Assembly: GCF_014397115.1 (NCBI RefSeq)
Contig: NZ_CP060720.1
Coordinates: 2,620,001 to 2,684,000, forward strand
Direction: 5' to 3'
DNA: 64,000 nucleotides
Origin: Vagococcus carniphilus
GTDB lineage: Bacteria; Bacillota; Bacilli; Lactobacillales; Vagococcaceae
In this document: one piece after another, positions 25,915 through 35,005 of the stretch
How positions within the stretch are numbered: position 1 is the stretch's first letter
How the letters are laid out: every line of letters starts with the position of its first letter
Position numbers and translations under genes: made by a program
The notes under the pieces: model-generated
Seen by the model: only the letters and a program-made list of their open reading frames with translations
Told to the model about the DNA's origin: nothing
Database searches by the model: none

Positions 25915-26994
25915 ATGTTTTTAGCTTTAAAAGAAATGAATTATTCAAAATTAAAATACACATTAATTGTTGGGATTATTGTGTTAATTTCCTATGCAGT
26001 TTTCATGCTTTCTGGTTTAGCAAATGGATTAGCAAATGAATTTAAACAGGTTATTGTCGATTGGAATAGTGAGACTATTGTTCTTTCTGAGGATAGTAAC
26101 AAAAACTTAGCGGCTTCCCAATTAAGTCTTAAAAATCTAAAAGACGTTTCTACTGATTCATCAAAAGCCCCTTTATCTATTTACAGTGGTGCTGTTGACA
26201 GTCAAAAAGAAAAATTAGATGTTACTCTTTTTGGTACCACATCCAATGCTTTTTTACTTCCTAAACTAACTAAAGGAAACATTTTTAAACAAAAAAATGA
26301 AATGATTATCTCTCAAAATCTTGCTGATAAAGGCTTTTCTATTGGGGATAAGATAAAAATAGGTAGCGATGACATGTCAATGAAGGTTGTTGGTATATTC
26401 CCTGAAACATTTTATACAGTAACTCCTGTCATTTATGCTTCTGTGGAAGATACTGCTAAAATCAAATATGGCAAAGATTTCTCGATAAACCCTGAAGAAT
26501 TACCAGTTAACGCTATTGTTACTAAGAAAAATGTTACTTCAATTAATAAAGATAGTAAACCGCAACTTAAACACTTAGCTACGGCAGACTTCATTGAAAA
26601 TTTACCTGGTTATTCTGCACAAAATTTAACATTAAATGCGATGATTTACTTTCTATTCTTTATCGTCACTGCAATCATCGGTATTTTCATGTATGTCATG
26701 ACGCTTCAAAAAACAAGTATTTTTGGTGTTATGAAAGCTCAGGGAATTTCAAATAGCTTCATCATTCAATCAATTATTAAACAATCATTCATGATTGGCT
26801 TATTAGGAATTGCTATTGGTTTTGGTTTAGCTTACGGAACAAGTTTCATCTTACCTGGCGCTATGCCATTTAATGTTGCTATGACTCTGTGGTTAATTTA
26901 TAGTCTTATTTTACTAGTGGTAACAATTCTAGGTAGTTTATTCTCTATTGGTACTGTAACAAAAGTTGATCCTATGAAAGCAATTGGAGGTTAA
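25915..26994 (+). CDS. FtsX-like ABC transporter permease
   Basis: 359 residues: N-terminal helix (TLIVGIIVLISYAVFML), a large extracellular MacB-like domain (residues ~45-230) and three C-terminal helices, the DevC/MacB-type layout. It pairs with the ATPase that begins four bases after its stop. Substrate unknown; regulation by TetR suggests export of a toxic or signal compound. Confidence 0.9.
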   Translation: MFLALKEMNYSKLKYTLIVGIIVLISYAVFMLSGLANGLANEFKQVIVDWNSETIVLSEDSNKNLAASQLSLKNLKDVSTDSSKAPLSIYSGAVDSQKEKLDVTLFGTTSNAFLLPKLTKGNIFKQKNEMIISQNLADKGFSIGDKIKIGSDDMSMKVVGIFPETFYTVTPVIYASVEDTAKIKYGKDFSINPEELPVNAIVTKKNVTSINKDSKPQLKHLATADFIENLPGYSAQNLTLNAMIYFLFFIVTAIIGIFMYVMTLQKTSIFGVMKAQGISNSFIIQSIIKQSFMIGLLGIAIGFGLAYGTSFILPGAMPFNVAMTLWLIYSLILLVVTILGSLFSIGTVTKVDPMKAIGG

Positions 26995-26998
26995 GAAC

Positions 26999-27679
26999 AT
27001 GAAAGATATGTTAATGATGAAAGATATTAGAAAAACATTTAAACAAGGAACCTCTGATATTCACGCATTAAAAAATGTTAACTTTACAGTTAAACAAGGT
27101 GAATTTATTAGTATTATTGGTCCTTCTGGTTCTGGTAAAAGTACCTTTTTAACTATTTCAGGAGGTCTACAGCAACCCACAAGTGGTGACATTCGAATCA
27201 ACGATATCTCTTTTTCTCACTTATCTGAAAAAGAACGAGCAAAACTAAGGTTTAAAGAGATTGGTTTTATTTTACAAGCTTCTAACTTAATTCCCTTTTT
27301 AACGATTAAGGAGCAATTTCATTTAGTGGATAAAGTCAATAAAAATAAAAAAACAGATCAACAAATTGAGGAATTGCTGACATCTCTTGATATTAGCCAC
27401 TTGAAGGATAAGTATCCAAAAGATTTATCAGGTGGTGAAAGACAACGAGTTGCAATTGGGCGAGCATTGTATAACGATCCCCATCTTATCTTAGCAGATG
27501 AACCTACTGCTAGCCTTGATACTGAACATGCTTATGAGGTTGTTAAATTACTAGTCAAGGAAGCTCATGAAAAAAATAAAGCAACTGTTATGGTAACTCA
27601 TGATCATCGAATGATAAAATGGAGTGACCGTGTGTTTGAAATGAAAGACGGAGAACTGATAGAAGTTAAAGATTTCTAG
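26999..27679 (+). CDS. ABC transporter ATP-binding protein (LolD/MacB type)
   Basis: 226 residues with Walker A GPSGSGKST, Q-loop ILQASNLI, signature LSGGERQRV, Walker B LILADEPTASLD and His switch VTHDHR. The ATG at 26999 lies eight bases after GGAGG; an upstream TTG is within the permease end. It powers the preceding permease. Confidence 0.95.
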   Translation: MKDMLMMKDIRKTFKQGTSDIHALKNVNFTVKQGEFISIIGPSGSGKSTFLTISGGLQQPTSGDIRINDISFSHLSEKERAKLRFKEIGFILQASNLIPFLTIKEQFHLVDKVNKNKKTDQQIEELLTSLDISHLKDKYPKDLSGGERQRVAIGRALYNDPHLILADEPTASLDTEHAYEVVKLLVKEAHEKNKATVMVTHDHRMIKWSDRVFEMKDGELIEVKDF

Positions 27680-27743
27680 TCATTCAATTTATGTTAAAAT
27701 GAGAGTGAAGAAAATCAAAGGAACATAGAAAGGGGTTTAAGGA

Positions 27744-28340
27744 ATGCCTCACGATACCTTTTTAAACCTATCTAATGATAAGAAAAACTCGATTGAAAAC
27801 ATTTTATTAAATATTTTTTTCAAACAACCAATTAGCCAAGTTAAAGTATCTGAAATTGTAAGTGAAATGAAAATGTCTCGTGGTGCTTTTTATAAATATT
27901 TCACTGATTTAGATGATGCTTATACCTACGTAATAAACAAGTATGCCTTGATTATCCATCAAGATATTATTACCTACATCCAAAATGATAAAAATCAATT
28001 CTTTTTAGGAATCGAAAAATACTTAATTTGGTGTAGTGAACTAAATCATGAGAGTGACTATTGGAAAAGTTTACGCCTTTTAACTGAATCAAATGATCTA
28101 TCAGCCTATAAAAGATTTCCTTTAACAGAAGATTCTCCTCTTTTGACTAAATGGACAGACATCTTGGAAGCTAATCAGATTATGATGGAAGATTACGATG
28201 AATCTATTGCTTTTCTCTTTTTCATTATGGAGTTGGTTATGAACGCCTTAACTGGTTACATAGCCAATGATTGGTCCACAGAAGAACTAGTTAAGGATTA
28301 TCGCTACCGAGTTAAATGGATTACTAAAGGAATTAAATAA
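27744..28340 (+). CDS. TetR-family regulator of the ABC exporter
   Basis: 198 residues. N-terminal HTH (ISQVKVSEIVSEMKMSRGAF followed by YKYFTDLDD) and a helical ligand domain. It is the third gene after the permease and ATPase and lies in the same direction, so it likely represses its own operon through the two palindromes at 25831-25884. Confidence 0.9.
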   Translation: MPHDTFLNLSNDKKNSIENILLNIFFKQPISQVKVSEIVSEMKMSRGAFYKYFTDLDDAYTYVINKYALIIHQDIITYIQNDKNQFFLGIEKYLIWCSELNHESDYWKSLRLLTESNDLSAYKRFPLTEDSPLLTKWTDILEANQIMMEDYDESIAFLFFIMELVMNALTGYIANDWSTEELVKDYRYRVKWITKGIK

Positions 28341-28350
28341 ATAAACTCAA

Positions 28351-28390
28351 AAAAATCAGCACACCTTTTTAAGAAGTGTGCTGATTTTAG
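28351..28390. terminator. Two-way terminator between tetR and CAP protein gene
   Basis: AAAATCAGCACAC and GTGTGCTGATTTT arms. Confidence 0.85.
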
Positions 28391-28392
28391 TT

Positions 28393-30945
28393 TTATTTTA
28401 CCGCGTGTTGACTGATATAACCATACCATTTACCCTTATTATCATATAGAGAATAATATGTTGAACCATTTATGTGATTATACTTGCCGCGTGCTATAAA
28501 TGTTTTACCTGCTATGTCTTTTGATGAGTGACGTTTTTTCCAATTAAAATTAGACCAGGTATTATAATTAGTCTTCGTAACTTTTACTTTACGTCCATCG
28601 CTAATATATGCACCTTGTTTACCTTGTCCCATCTTTGTAGCATTTGAATTAATGTATCCTTGCCATTTTCCTTTACTATCATATAGAGAATAATATGTTG
28701 AGCCGTTGAAATGTTCATAACGACCTTTGACTTGATAAGTTTTATTAAAGATGCTTTTACTTTTTATTTTTCTTTTCCAACTAAAATTAGACCATACATC
28801 ATAGTTACTTTTAGAAATTGTGACATATCTTCCATCATTTATATAGGCTCCTTGCTTGCCACTTCCTGCCTTAACAGCCTTTTCATTAATATAACCTTGC
28901 CACTTACCTTGGTTATCATATAACGACAAGTAAGTTGAACCATTGTTATGAATATATTTACCTCTTGCTTGATATGTTTTATTCAATAATTTAGTCGATT
29001 CATTTCGTTTTTTCCAATTAAAGTTAGACCAAGTACTGTAGCCTTTTTTACTAATTGTCACAAAACGACCATCTTCGATATATGGTCCTTCTGCTTTATT
29101 TGTTTTAACTTTATCTAGTCTTATTTTGGCCTCTTTACTTATTGAATCAACCTCTAATTTTGAAGAAGCTTTATTAATTTTTTGATTTGTTTCACTCAAA
29201 ATTTTTGCTAATTCTTGTTTTTGTTCTTCTTTATAGTCATTTGGATTTTTATAACCGGATAATATTTTTTTAGACTTTTCTTTGTAATTCGTCAATTCTT
29301 TTGCAGTTAATTCTTTTTCAGCTTCAGTCAATTGTTGATTTGTTTTTACTGCATCCATTTTCGCTTTACTTGTCTTTAAAACTGTATCGATTGATGCTTT
29401 ATCTTTTGCTGTTTCTATTTTACCGTTTGCTTCATTTAAGATAGTTTTAATTTCATTTTGTTGAGCTGAGCGATAATTGGCTAAATTTTTGTAGCTAGAC
29501 AATGCTTTTTTTGATGTAATTTTGTAGTTCTCTAACTCTTTTTTATTTAATTGGTTCTCTGCTTCAGTTAATTCTTTATTTGTTTTTATTTTATCTATTC
29601 TATTTTTACTTGCCTTTACGATAACATCAACAGCTGCTTTATCTTTTGATGCTTCTATCTTGCTGTTTGCTTCATTCAAAATAGCAATTAGTTCATTCTG
29701 TTGAGTTTGACGATACTCTTTAGGATTCTTGTAATTTTTTAATGCTGCTTTTGATGAAACTTTATATGCCTCTAATTCCTTAACTAATAGCTCTTCATCT
29801 CGGTACTCTCCTTCAACATCAATCATATGAATCTTATATTCATAATTAGAAGGTCTGCCATCCCTTAACATACCCGCAACTTTTACAGTATATTCTGTAT
29901 TCTTTTCAATTTTAAAATTATCATTAGGCTTAAAGTTAACAATTGCATAACCACCTAATGAATAGTAACCAGAATCAGAATTAAATGCTGTTAATTCACC
30001 ACCATTTGAATCATCAACTACATTCATCTTTTGTCCTGTTTTATTATTTTTAATTTCTACAGAAACATTATCTCCAACCTCATATTCTTTTGTATTGAAA
30101 AAAACAGACCATCTCATATTTGTACTACTTTGTTTATTATAAGTTTGGATTGGGAAGTAACCACTAGATGGCCATTGAGTAACAAAATCTTTACTATAGT
30201 GACTATCAATTGTTCCATAATTTAGGTTAGGATACAAAGATGAATATGTTGCTGAATTTGAGGCGTATCCCACACCAAATGACGTTATAGGTAATCCCAT
30301 AATATGAGCTCTATGTCCTGTTTGTCGGTTATTAGACCCTGAATCTTCCATAAAAGAATCTAAAACATAATTCAATGAATACCAATAACCTGTTCCACTA
30401 AAATAATGAAGGTTAGAGGATTCTGTTGCACTTGTTGCTATATCCCAAAAACTCTGAGGCATATCAGCCGGCTTGTCATACTCTCCTAAATAATGTGTAA
30501 ATTGATTAGTAGCAGCTAGACCAATCGCTCCATGTTGTGCAAATTCCGTATCTTTTTCAGTAAGTGGAATACTAGAAAGACCAGCTAAATTTCGATAAAA
30601 GTTTAATTGTTTCTCTACTGATATCAATGCTTCCTTATTAAATTTCCCTAGTTTATATGTTCCATTTTCAAAAACAGGGTATTCAGTAAACATATCATTT
30701 GCATAATAAGTTACTTCTTTTTTATATTTTTCTTGAAGCGATTTAACTTTAGCTAATTCTTTTTTAGGTAAATAAACTGCTTCACTTGAACTTTCAGCTA
30801 AAGAATAATTAGCAACATCTAAACTAGTGATTTCAACCTCATCTTCTCCTATTTCTGGAATTTTTAACTCTTCTGCGTAAACGCTACCAACAGATACACT
30901 AAGAAATAAGCCAGATACAACCAAATAAAACTTAACTTTTTTCAT
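28393..30945 (-). CDS. Secreted CAP-domain protein with helical repeats and three wall-type repeats
   Basis: 850 residues. Signal peptide (ends near VGSVYA), a CAP/SCP domain (residues ~100-260, with AQHGAIGLA and RQTGHRAHIMG), a beta-rich domain (~280-380), three ~80-residue helical repeats (390-618; KNYKNPKEYRQTQQNEL type) and three ~79-residue repeats to the C-terminus (619-850; NGSTYYSLYD, GKWQGYIN). The last repeats resemble GW/SH3-type modules that hold proteins on the wall. No LPXTG. CAP domains have varied roles; no activity can be inferred. Here CAP is N-terminal, while the related proteins at 42-45 kb have it C-terminal. Confidence 0.85.
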   Translation of the reverse strand: MKKVKFYLVVSGLFLSVSVGSVYAEELKIPEIGEDEVEITSLDVANYSLAESSSEAVYLPKKELAKVKSLQEKYKKEVTYYANDMFTEYPVFENGTYKLGKFNKEALISVEKQLNFYRNLAGLSSIPLTEKDTEFAQHGAIGLAATNQFTHYLGEYDKPADMPQSFWDIATSATESSNLHYFSGTGYWYSLNYVLDSFMEDSGSNNRQTGHRAHIMGLPITSFGVGYASNSATYSSLYPNLNYGTIDSHYSKDFVTQWPSSGYFPIQTYNKQSSTNMRWSVFFNTKEYEVGDNVSVEIKNNKTGQKMNVVDDSNGGELTAFNSDSGYYSLGGYAIVNFKPNDNFKIEKNTEYTVKVAGMLRDGRPSNYEYKIHMIDVEGEYRDEELLVKELEAYKVSSKAALKNYKNPKEYRQTQQNELIAILNEANSKIEASKDKAAVDVIVKASKNRIDKIKTNKELTEAENQLNKKELENYKITSKKALSSYKNLANYRSAQQNEIKTILNEANGKIETAKDKASIDTVLKTSKAKMDAVKTNQQLTEAEKELTAKELTNYKEKSKKILSGYKNPNDYKEEQKQELAKILSETNQKINKASSKLEVDSISKEAKIRLDKVKTNKAEGPYIEDGRFVTISKKGYSTWSNFNWKKRNESTKLLNKTYQARGKYIHNNGSTYLSLYDNQGKWQGYINEKAVKAGSGKQGAYINDGRYVTISKSNYDVWSNFSWKRKIKSKSIFNKTYQVKGRYEHFNGSTYYSLYDSKGKWQGYINSNATKMGQGKQGAYISDGRKVKVTKTNYNTWSNFNWKKRHSSKDIAGKTFIARGKYNHINGSTYYSLYDNKGKWYGYISQHAVK
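28396..29091 (-). repeat. Three 79-residue wall-type repeats (in the CAP protein)
   Basis: In-frame repeats beginning G-x-Y-I-x-D-G-R and ending W-x-G-Y-I; shared with the arrays at 42483, 44267 and 58560. Confidence 0.8.
29092..29778 (-). repeat. Three 80-residue helical repeats (in the CAP protein)
   Basis: Units beginning EL.xYKxxSKK.LxxYKN and ending KTNKELTEAE; three-helix-bundle character, probably a spacer stalk. Confidence 0.75.
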
Positions 30946-31101
30946 CCTTCATTCTCCTTTTTTTTATTTAACAATTTCATCATATCATCAACTTATGTTA
31001 TTTTCTATATCAATAACATACAACTGTTTAATAAAGTTTAATAAATAGTTATTCAACAATTTTAAAATATTTTAAAGTCAATATAGTTTATTATTTTAAA
31101 C

Positions 31102-31141
31102 AAAAAAAGCTCAAATTTCATTTATAGAAATTTGAGCTTTT
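31102..31141 (-). terminator. Intrinsic terminator of the M42 peptidase gene
   Basis: AAAAGCTCAAATTTC and GAAATTTGAGCTTTT arms, T-run on the minus strand. Confidence 0.8.
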
Positions 31142-31152
31142 AGTTTTATTTA

Positions 31153-32238
31153 TTAATAACCACGTAATTCTTTTACTTTTTCGTCGTCTAAGCGTTTCAC
31201 AACTTCTGTCACTAACTTAACTGTGTTTAAGTAGTCATCTTCATGGATAATTGATGTATGTGAATGTAAGTAACGAGTTGCGACAGTAATTGCTAATGAA
31301 GGAATTCCATCTCTTGTGATATGTTGAGTACCTGCATCTGTTCCTCCACCTGTGATCACAGTATATTGGAATGGAATTTCTAATTCTTCTGCAACGCCAA
31401 TCACAAAATCACGTAATTTTTTGTGAGGAATCATAGACGCATCAAAAATAATAATTTGAGGGCCTTTTCCTAAAACTGAATCAGCTTCTTTAGGAGTCAT
31501 TCCCGGTGTATCTCCTGCAGTTCCTGTATCTAGCGCAAATGCAATATCTGGGTTAACTAAATGCGTACTAGTTCTTGCCCCACGAAGTCCAACTTCTTCT
31601 TGCACGTTGCTTCCGGCAAACAGAATATTAGGATGTCCTTCTTTAGCTAAGTTTTCTAATACTTTTAATGAAACTGCTGTTCCAATACGGTTGTCCCAAG
31701 CTTTTGCTAATAAATATTTAGAACCATTTAATCGTTGGTATTCGATGTAAGGAGTAATCATGTCACCTGGTTTAATACCCCATTCACGAGCTTCTTCATC
31801 ACTTGAAGCACCAATATCAACAAACATATCAGTAATTTCATATGGTTTCTTACGCGCTTCTGCACTTAATACATGAGGAGGTTTAGAACCTATCACACCG
31901 TGAATTTCTTTACCTTCACCTGTTGTAATAGTTACTTGTTGGGCAAGCATAACTTGTCCCCACCAACCGCCTAATGTTTGAAACTCTAAGAATCCTTTTT
32001 CTGTTACCTTAGTTACCATGAAACCAACTTCATCCATATGACCTGAAATCAAGACCTTAGGACCTTCTTTATCACCAATATGACGCGCGTTAATTCCGCC
32101 TAAACCATCATAAAGAATCTTATCAGCATGTGGTTCTGCATATTTTTTAAAGATATTACGAACTTGGTCTTCATTTCCTGGAACACCTTTAGCATCTGTT
32201 AGTTCTTTTAAAAACAATTCTTCTTCTTTTTCTAACAC
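31153..32238 (-). CDS. pepA: M42-family (glutamyl) aminopeptidase
   Basis: 361 residues. Dimetal site residues: [24 protein letters not shown] (catalytic Glu), FALDTG and YLHSH. Tetrahedral cytoplasmic aminopeptidase of the PepA/FrvX/YsdC type. I chose GTG at 32238, six bases after GAGGTG; the GTG three codons upstream (32247) is part of the ribosome binding site. Monocistronic, with its own terminator. Confidence 0.92.
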   Translation of the reverse strand: MLEKEEELFLKELTDAKGVPGNEDQVRNIFKKYAEPHADKILYDGLGGINARHIGDKEGPKVLISGHMDEVGFMVTKVTEKGFLEFQTLGGWWGQVMLAQQVTITTGEGKEIHGVIGSKPPHVLSAEARKKPYEITDMFVDIGASSDEEAREWGIKPGDMITPYIEYQRLNGSKYLLAKAWDNRIGTAVSLKVLENLAKEGHPNILFAGSNVQEEVGLRGARTSTHLVNPDIAFALDTGTAGDTPGMTPKEADSVLGKGPQIIIFDASMIPHKKLRDFVIGVAEELEIPFQYTVITGGGTDAGTQHITRDGIPSLAITVATRYLHSHTSIIHEDDYLNTVKLVTEVVKRLDDEKVKELRGY

Positions 32239-32288
32239 GTAAGTCACCTCATTTTATTTTTATAATCTTAAGTATAGCACTCTTTTTA

Positions 32289-34862
32289 TTAAATTTCTCT
32301 CATATTTCGTTTTCTTAAATAAATAACTAAAACAAAAGATATAGCTAGTGTAACTAAACTGATTATTAAACCTAATGTAAATGATTTTGAACGATAAGAT
32401 AATCTAACTGTATGATTTCCTTTGTCTAAGCGGATGCCTATAAAGTCGCCTACAATTTGTTCTGGTCGAACTTTTTTTCCATCAACGGTAACAAGCCAAT
32501 TGTCATCATAAGGGATTGAAAGATACATTAATTCATTTTCATCTACTACATCAACTTTTCCCTCTAAATCGCCTCGTTTATCAACTTTTAGAGGACTAGA
32601 ATAATCTTTTAGATATCTAATTAATTCATCAAACTTCTCTTGATCCAAACTCACCCAAGTCATATCTCTTGTTTCTATTTTTTTCTTCAATTTCAGTTGG
32701 ATTTTTATCTGTTCGTCTTCTTTAAAATCACCTAAATTGAAAAGCTGGTTGGTAATAATCAAAACATCTGTCTTAATTTCTTTTCCATTTACAGCAAAAT
32801 ATTCCACATTATCCCAAATAGCATTGGGCAAATAAAGGTAATTACTTCCATCAGCAGCAACTTGCCCTTTAATTTCATACAAATCAACTTCTTTAGTCGT
32901 ATGTATTTTTTCCATTGTTTTGAAATATTTTTCATTTTTTAAAGGTTTAATACTTTGTAAAATAGCTTCTTGATTTTGAATTACTTCACCTTTGTTTATT
33001 TTAACTTTGGCTAAATCAACAGGCGCTAAAAAGCTAGTTCCTACCGCTTCTTTATTCTTGTATATATTTGCTAAATCTTTTTCTTCTAATAATTCCTTAT
33101 TCGTCAATTCTTTTGGATTAATTGTATAGTTAACATTTAATAAAAGATTAGCGACTTGCGACTCATCCACATAAGAAAAACGTCGTTCATTTTTGGAGTA
33201 TAAACCTAAATCCGTTAAGGTATTTTGAACTTTTGAATCTAAAGTTGACGTATAGCTTGAAACTCCTGCATAACCAAATAGCATTGGGTTATTATAGCCA
33301 TTATTGGTTTCTTTATATCCCATCATTTCTGTTTCTACTTTTTGATTAATTCTAAACAAGTCATCTCGTCCACTTTTAAGATACTTGATTAACATTTCTT
33401 GCTCTGTGTACATCTGGGCATATATATCTTGATTACCAAAAGGAATATCTTTCATCGATATCCAGAGGTTTCCTCCCAATTCAAGGGAGATACAAAGAAT
33501 TAAAATCCATCTCCACATATAATTCTTAGTTGATATTTTTTGTGATAATACCAAGACTAATATCCACACAATGGCTAAATTTAATAGGAAATATTTATTA
33601 GATAATAAATACTCTGATTTAGATTGTAAGACTAAAAAAACTTGGCCAATACTTAATAGAACTGAAAATGACACACCTGCTAGCAATAATCGTTTCTTCA
33701 CGATTTCTTTGTCTTCTGTTAAACGTGAATACAAATAAGTTTCATAGGCTAGCTTCACTAAAATAAAACTAAAAATAAAGGCATTACGATACGGAAAGCC
33801 AGCTGGACTTTGGAACATATGCCAAACTGTATTAAACATCTCAAAAAAGAAACTAAAGTAGATAGCAACTAATAATGCCCCCATAGCTCTTTTCTTTCTT
33901 TTGGGGACAATAGGTAAAGTAAAATATAAAAAAGCCAAAAGCCATACAAAAACACCAGAATAAATCATTGGTAAATGGTCCAGCCTAATATCATAATTAA
34001 CCGTTCCTAATCCCATTTGAGAGAATACTTCAACACCAAATCTTGGTTTCAATAGGAAATCTTGCATATGGAAACTTGATTTTCCTGTTTGAAGCATACC
34101 TAAAATTGCCGGAACAAGCATAAAAGCAGTTGCAACACCTGCTAATAAAGAGGTTGTAAAAAAAAGACGCCAACGTTTTAAAAAGACACTTATTTTTTTT
34201 GCCGGTTTACGTTCAAATTTTAAATAATAAATAAAAACACTATACATCACGGCAAAGATACAAACCATATAACCTAAGTAATAATTCGTTAAAATTGTAA
34301 AAAATAACGTTACAGCATACAAACCATATTTTTTCTCATGCCACAAACGCTCTAAACCTAACACTAAAATAGGAAATAAAATTAACACGTCTAACCACAT
34401 AAAATTTAATAAATACACCACTACAAATCCACATAAACTGTAAGCTAAAGCAAAAGCTTGTGTTAATGGGTTTGACTGCTTATAGTGTAAATCTAAATAG
34501 GTATACATTGATAGACTCATCGTTGCTATCTTTAAAGATATAATCAAAAGAACCGCTACTGGCATTAAATTATACGGAAATAGTAACGCGATAAAATTAT
34601 ATGGACTCATTAAATAATACGCTATCGTTGCCTCCATTGGTCCGCCTATTCCGTTTGCAAAAGAGTAAAGACTTTCTCCCCCGTCCGTAAAGAAGCGCTT
34701 AAAGCCAGTTAAAAAAGGTAAGTATTGAGATCCCAAATCACTAACCATTAAATTTTTATCACCAAAAGGCGCAAGGCCTAAAATTGTCCACACCATCGTT
34801 AACACAGCTAGTGGGAGAATAAAACTAATTAAGTAAGCCATTAGTTTATTTTTCTTTTTCAT
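32289..34862 (-). CDS. yfhO: YfhO-family multi-spanning membrane protein
   Basis: About 857 residues: roughly a dozen membrane helices in the first 470 residues, with DLGSQYLPF and the GIGGPMEATIAYYLMSPYNF segment typical of YfhO, then an extracytoplasmic domain and a last helix (FTLGLIISLVTLAISFVLVIY) with a basic tail. YfhO relatives transfer sugars to lipoteichoic acid (GT-C type); this is family knowledge. Start at ATG 34862; ATG 34874 is equally possible. Confidence 0.9.
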   Translation of the reverse strand: MKKKNKLMAYLISFILPLAVLTMVWTILGLAPFGDKNLMVSDLGSQYLPFLTGFKRFFTDGGESLYSFANGIGGPMEATIAYYLMSPYNFIALLFPYNLMPVAVLLIISLKIATMSLSMYTYLDLHYKQSNPLTQAFALAYSLCGFVVVYLLNFMWLDVLILFPILVLGLERLWHEKKYGLYAVTLFFTILTNYYLGYMVCIFAVMYSVFIYYLKFERKPAKKISVFLKRWRLFFTTSLLAGVATAFMLVPAILGMLQTGKSSFHMQDFLLKPRFGVEVFSQMGLGTVNYDIRLDHLPMIYSGVFVWLLAFLYFTLPIVPKRKKRAMGALLVAIYFSFFFEMFNTVWHMFQSPAGFPYRNAFIFSFILVKLAYETYLYSRLTEDKEIVKKRLLLAGVSFSVLLSIGQVFLVLQSKSEYLLSNKYFLLNLAIVWILVLVLSQKISTKNYMWRWILILCISLELGGNLWISMKDIPFGNQDIYAQMYTEQEMLIKYLKSGRDDLFRINQKVETEMMGYKETNNGYNNPMLFGYAGVSSYTSTLDSKVQNTLTDLGLYSKNERRFSYVDESQVANLLLNVNYTINPKELTNKELLEEKDLANIYKNKEAVGTSFLAPVDLAKVKINKGEVIQNQEAILQSIKPLKNEKYFKTMEKIHTTKEVDLYEIKGQVAADGSNYLYLPNAIWDNVEYFAVNGKEIKTDVLIITNQLFNLGDFKEDEQIKIQLKLKKKIETRDMTWVSLDQEKFDELIRYLKDYSSPLKVDKRGDLEGKVDVVDENELMYLSIPYDDNWLVTVDGKKVRPEQIVGDFIGIRLDKGNHTVRLSYRSKSFTLGLIISLVTLAISFVLVIYLRKRNMREI

Positions 34863-34950
34863 TATAATCACCATTTATCCTTCATTAAAAACCACTCTTA
34901 ACCATACCTATATTCTATCAAAAATGCAATTTATATTTTAGTGAAAAAAG

Positions 34951-35003
34951 AAAAAAAGAAGCTGATTAAACAAAAATGTTTTATTGTCTAATCAATTTCT
35001 TTT
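34951..35003 (-). terminator. Intrinsic terminator of the Bce-type permease
   Basis: Stem with TTGATTA/TAATCA and flanking A/T arms, T-run on the minus strand. Confidence 0.6.
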
Positions 35004-35005
35004 AT

